NCBI GenBank assembly: GCA_051453625.1
Contig: JBOZIK010000001.1
Coordinates: 267,842,882 to 267,906,881, forward strand
DNA length: 64,000 nt
Direction of reading: 5' to 3'
Source of the DNA: Welwitschia mirabilis
Lineage: Eukaryota > Gnetophyta > Gnetopsida > Welwitschiales
Shown: piece after piece, positions 60,140 to 64,000 of the stretch
Layout: each line of letters opens with the position of its first letter
Position numbering within the stretch: position 1 is the first letter of the stretch
Position numbers and translations under genes: made by a program
Notes under the pieces: generated by a model
The model's database searches: none
The model's input: only the letters and a program-made list of their open reading frames with translations
Told to the model about the DNA's origin: nothing

Positions 60140-60955
60140 ACAAAGTAAAACATAATTTGAAAATTTTAATTAGACTCCTCCTCTTCTTCTTTTTTCCTTT
60201 ATTTTCTTATTTTGAATCTTATTCATCATCTCTCATGTGTGCTAAGCTAGTAACCTCTACTGAGGTATCACCAATTCATAACCAGCTACTATGATTGCTT
60301 CCTTCATGTGTTTGGTACAGGAATCAATATATCTTAGATATGAAAGGATGTCATCAAAAGAGGCTTCCTTTGAAGAGAAAGACTTTGAGGATTTATGAAA
60401 GGGGATAAAGATGTACATATGATATAAGGTTACACATCTAATGGGTGTCATATGCTAAAGGTTCTCTAGTTTCAGATAAAAAGTAATATGAAAATGGTAG
60501 CGCAAACTTGTAATAAGCATAGAGTAGGGTAATTCCCTAGTCTTATGGTACTCCAACTGTAAGACCATATTATTTAGTATAATGGTAAAAGCATTAATAG
60601 AATGCTTAGTTCCTACCAAATACATCAGATAAGCTTTATAGAAAGAGGCCTTATCATGATATCCAGCTAAAGTGATAATTTATAAGTAAAAATCAAGTAA
60701 AGAAAATGATACTTCGGTGTCAACAATGAAGTAGAAAGAGTGTGCTTTCAAGAGTGTACTTTATCACAGATCTCCCTAGTAACAGCAGGTTTGTCTTTCA
60801 TAGTATTTCAAAAAGGCCAAAACTCTTTATAATCATCCCTAAAAAGATTAGTAAACCCCCAATTTGTTTTTTTAATTGATAAGTAAATTCCAAAAATGGG
60901 GTGTTACATCAGAATTTTCTAGAAAACATTCAAATTTATTAAAATTTAGATTAAT
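60140..60955 (-). pseudogene. env-like ORF remnant of C3
   Basis: A minus-strand broken frame reads WGFTNLFRDDYKEFWPF, then DKPAVTREICDKV, MYLVGTKHSINAFTIILNN, YHKTRELPYSMLITSLRYHF, MTPIRCVTLYHMYIF and SKEASFDDILSYLRYIDS, ending CTKHMKEAIIVAGYELVIPQ at 60257 (open at 60257-60451). It lies between pol and the 3' LTR, where Sireviruses carry an env-like gene. The FTIILNNM and LPYSMLIT blocks fit that family's C-terminal half (family style LPYGLLLT). C4 has the N-terminal half. It is not a demonstrated envelope protein. Confidence 0.6.
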
Positions 60956-61380
60956 GTTTTCTTTTTGCATATCATAGTTATATGATTCAAATGATTTGTC
61001 AAATAATTATCTATTCTATAGATATTATCTACTCATTTTGTAGTAAGAATAATAACATTTTTTTTTTGCATCTATAACTTCACATTTTAATTTTTCAAAA
61101 ATTACTTTGTGACCTTTGTTACATAATTAACTTATGCTGAATAAATTATGTTTCAAACCATTTACATAAAATACATCATTAAATGTAGGTAATTTACCTT
61201 TCTTGATGCATTTTGTACCTTTTATCTTTGCCTTTTTGTTGTTTTCAAAAATAACTTCTCCTTTACTGATACTCCTTAGGTGCTGAAAGTTTGATCTTTC
61301 TCTAGACATATGCCTTAAGCATTCACTATCTAGATATCAACTATTTGTACTTAATTCTCTAAGAGCTATGTGTATTAAAA
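60956..61380 (-). pseudogene. protease and GAG_pre-integrase of C3, truncated
   Basis: The minus strand reads YLDSECLRHMSRERSNFQHL (DSG changed to DSE by G-to-A), then SKGEVIFENNKKAKIKG, then FNDVFYVNGLKHNLFSIS (open at 61127-61309), then IFEKLKCEVIDA-like. Near 60955 the pre-integrase sequence stops and env-like sequence starts, marking the deletion that removed integrase and reverse transcriptase. Confidence 0.8.
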
Positions 61381-61399
61381 AATTTTTGAGATTGTTAGC

Positions 61400-62997
61400 T
61401 CTAACCCACTTAGTTTTATTAGACATAGGTGGTATACTTCTCTTAGAAATAAATTTAAATGGTAAAATATTTACAAATTATAAGAAAAGAATTAATTTTC
61501 TAATTTTGCAAATAAGCTTTGAATAACCAAATTTACCAAAAAAGTTATATGAAAGTTTAGAAGTATACTTACTCTTCCATTTTAATTGTTCCTATGATTT
61601 TTATGAATTAAAACCAATACTTGACCTATCTTTAGTAGGTTTTCACACTCCAAGAATCCGTTATAATTTATAGGAATTACCAAAAAAATTATCTATAAAA
61701 AAAATATCTTTTACTTGAGACATTAGAGTTATGTTTTTGGATTTAGCACATTACATTTTATTTCCAATTCCTCCTTCTCTTTAGTGATATTTTTCACTTC
61801 TTTATTTAGATCATTTATCCTCTTAGCTAGTATTTTACATTGATCATATAACTCCTAATATGTATCTTTTAACTCATCCTATTCTTCATTGATCATGTTT
61901 AAATAATTAGGTTCTAATGTACTAGGAACATCTTTAAAGGATGGTATGATAGCCATGAAAGACAACCTTCTGTCTCTTTCTGATTCTTGATTAGAATAGA
62001 TTTCATCATCATCATTATTATCATTATCTTATGTGATAATAAAATATGGATTCTTTAATTTCTTGTTATCTCTCCTTGTGTTGGGAGACTCATTTACCAT
62101 ATGATCAAATCCTTTGCATGATTAGCATTGGATATCTTTACCATTTTTTTTCCTCCTTTTTGTGTTTTAGATGTCTCCTTTTTGAGTTTCTACTAGATTC
62201 TCTTTCTTTTTTCTTCATATAAGAAAACTTTCTAAACCTTCTAGTTAGAAAAGCCACTTTATCATCGTCTAAGTTATCATCTGATCTTTCAAATCTATAG
62301 TCTTCCTGTATACATTTTAAAGCAATACCTTTCTTCTTATCTTTAATACATTTAAGCTCATAGGTTTAAAAATTACCTTGTAGTTCTTTTAATGTCATTA
62401 CATTTATGTTTTTACTCTCCTCAATGGCTATGACCTTTGATTCAAATATTTTAGATAGGGATCTCAAAACTTTCCTTATCACCTTTCCTTCATACAAGCA
62501 TTCTCTAAGACTAGTCATAGAGTTTACAATATCAGTGAATCTAGCAAAGAATTCATCAAAGATTTTCTCTTTATTCATATGGATATCTTTAAATTTTAAA
62601 AAATGTATCTGAAGTTTTACTTGCTTTATAGTTAAGGTTCCTTCGTGTGTTACTTTAAGAATGTCTCAAGATTCCTTAGCATAATTACAATTTACTATGT
62701 GCTTAAATTCAACTGCACAAACTACACAAATATGGCATTAAGAGCATGGACATCTATGATGGCTTTTGACTTATCAGTGAAAGTCCATTAGTCTTGGTCT
62801 TCAGAAACTAGGATAGTGTTATTATTAACATTAGTTTGGATTAACATAGGCATAGTGTAACTTTTGTATATGACTTCCTCTATATCAGCATCTAAAGATC
62901 TAAGAAATATTCTTATCCTAGCTTTCTAGTAAGCATAGTTTGACCCATCAAACATAGGTAAATGACTAGTGGAAAAACTATCAGATGTATTATTCAT
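61400..62997 (-). pseudogene. gag of C3
   Basis: The frame starts at an ATG at 62997: MNNTSDSFSTSHLPMFDGSN, then Y-W(stop)-KAR, then TILVSEDQD and WTFTDKSKAIIDVHALNAI. The open piece 62366-62578 (70 aa) reads IFDEFFARFTDIVNSMTSL and VIRKVLRSLSKIFESKVIAI then EESKNINVMTLKELQGNF, the UBN2-type copia gag domain. Downstream are a basic stretch, a zinc knuckle reading CXSCKGFDHMVNES (the last cysteine is now Ser), and the coiled coil ELKDTY-ELYDQCKILAKRI near 61820-61890. Stops are few, so this is the best-kept coding region of the cluster. The plus-strand open frame at 62406-62612 is its shadow. Confidence 0.85.
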
Positions 62998-63048
62998 TTT
63001 AAGGTTCTAAGGTTGAGATTGATTAAAATTTAAAAAAGACTCAACTTA

Positions 63049-63060
63049 GCTCTGATACCA
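63049..63060 (-). promoter_or_regulatory. primer-binding site of C3
   Basis: The minus strand reads TGGTATCAGAGC, an exact match to the copia initiator tRNA-Met site, two bases from the LTR. This fixes the element's orientation. Confidence 0.92.
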
Positions 63061-63062
63061 AA

Positions 63063-64000
63063 TGATAGGATCAAGAACCCTAGAGGAGGGATGAATAGGT
63101 TCTTTTAAAAATATGTAATACAATATTCTAAATAAATCTAATCTTAAATAAATATTGCATAAAATAATTATCTAATCCAAAATGTAAAAGAAATAGAAAA
63201 ATAATAAAAGTAAAGAAATAATAATTAAGAAAATAAAAATACCAAGAGATGCATGCTAGATTTATTATGGTTTGGGAACACCTTACTCCACTCTGGATGA
63301 TAAACTTATCTTTAAGCTAGATTTTAGATCCTCATTACTCCACTAGGTATTCTAAGTTCACATATAACTTTTAAAAATAGGATTTTCTAGGCTTGGTTTC
63401 AACCTTTAAATAGATTTTTTCAAGGCTTAGTGTCAACTTTTGAATGGATTTTTTAAGACTTAGTCTTAACCTTTGAAGAGACTTTTTAAGGCTTAGTTCC
63501 AACCTTTGAATGGAATTTTCAAGGCTTAGTCTCAACTTTTCATAAAGTAAAGTAGTGATGTAATGATGCCAACAGTGCACGAATATCACTCATTCTTAAT
63601 GTAGTAGATTTGATGAAGCTCTTCTCCTGTAGATGTAAAATCAGATGGAGCATAGGATCTAACCTTAAATGTAGAGATGATACAAATGATATATCTTCTC
63701 TGGTCTGAAGTATAGATGCTAAGATATAATAGTAAATATCATAAGATTATAGTACTTAATCCTTTAGATCTAATAGGTTAACACAATTAAAAATAGTTCT
63801 AAAAGATCGTTTAGTCATCTATGTCTTAGCTATTTATATTAAAAGGCTTTTAGAATTTATTACATTTGAAATGTGCTTTTAATAGCTATAAATGGCTAGA
63901 AAATGACTATCTAACAAATAATTAATGGATATAAAACAAATTGAAAATTTTAGTTCCATTCCAGTCAGTCGATCCCTTAAAAGTTTAGTTAATCCCATCT
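63063..64000 (-). repeat. 5' LTR of C3, cut by window edge
   Basis: It starts TGATAGGATCAAGAACCC and matches 58062 onward, including the repeated GCTTAGT-CAACCTTTGAA units at 63380-63540. The first GTCGATCCC-type pair begins near 63968. Confidence 0.88.

Larger units (their letters stand above)
58062..64000 (-). mobile_element. Ty1/copia element C3 (Sirevirus-like), runs off the right edge
   Basis: 3' LTR at 58062-59607, polypurine tract, env-like remnant, junction near 60955, then protease and gag up to the primer-binding site at 63049-63060 and the 5' LTR from 63063. All are on the minus strand. The internal region is only about 3.4 kb: integrase and reverse transcriptase have been lost, while gag, protease and env-like remain. 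It belongs to the same family as C1, C4 and the solo LTR. Confidence 0.88.

Noticed and set aside
62406-62612. 68-codon plus-strand open frame
   Set aside because: Shadow of the C3 gag domain on the minus strand.
1-64000. tRNA genes, rRNA genes or microRNA precursors
   Set aside because: I saw no cloverleaf with A and B boxes and no long near-perfect hairpin outside repeats. A covariance-model scan would be needed to exclude them fully.

Overview
The window looks like nuclear DNA of a flowering plant: very AT-rich, with no host gene I can call intact, and filled with old LTR retrotransposons. Plant hallmarks are an Athila/Tat-type Ty3/gypsy element with a decayed TGGCGCC-type primer-binding site, Sirevirus-like Ty1/copia elements with tRNA-Met-type primer-binding sites, and three decayed intronless copies of a chloroplast TypA/BipA GTPase gene. 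Stop codons in the decayed frames are mostly explained by C-to-T or G-to-A changes (CAA to TAA, TGG to TAG, catalytic GAT to AAT). That is the pattern expected from long cytosine methylation and deamination. The assembly has nine N gaps, several of exactly 100 N and therefore of unknown true size.

Layout. (1) 1-4430: 3' part of a gypsy element (R1) with most of pol deleted and its 3' LTR present. (2) 4440-5380: a TypA pseudogene fragment squeezed between two LTRs. (3) 5381-17785: an almost complete gypsy element R2 (LTR, PBS, gag, protease, RT, RNase H, integrase, a long 3' region with an extra ORF, PPT, truncated LTR), followed by an inverted repeat segment. (4) 18270-26920 and 26921-37218: two head-to-tail copies of a 9-kb unit. 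Each has gag and protease of a second gypsy lineage, a 3' region shared with R1/R2, a polypurine tract and a TypA retropseudogene. The second copy also carries a clean 1326-bp solo copia LTR with a target-site duplication; the first copy preserves the empty site. (5) 37219-42103: gap-rich AT-rich DNA with a microsatellite and a third copy of the 9-kb unit's head. (6) 42104-64000: a cluster of minus-strand Sirevirus-like copia elements. C1 has pol. C4 is an env-like fragment. C2 and C3 retain gag and protease but have lost much of integrase/RT.

Most notable are the copia LTRs. One LTR family carries about six pairs of a GTCGACCCC motif, the two members of each pair 20-21 bp (two helical turns) apart. 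A second LTR family carries a different motif, GATGTC/GACATC, also in pairs and mostly 18 bp apart. Its two forms are both expected from CpG decay of one palindrome, AGACGTCT. The other strong signal is repeated association of a TypA retrocopy with gypsy elements. Nothing here appears to encode a working protein; the window is best read as a record of insertion, duplication, recombination and methylation-driven decay.
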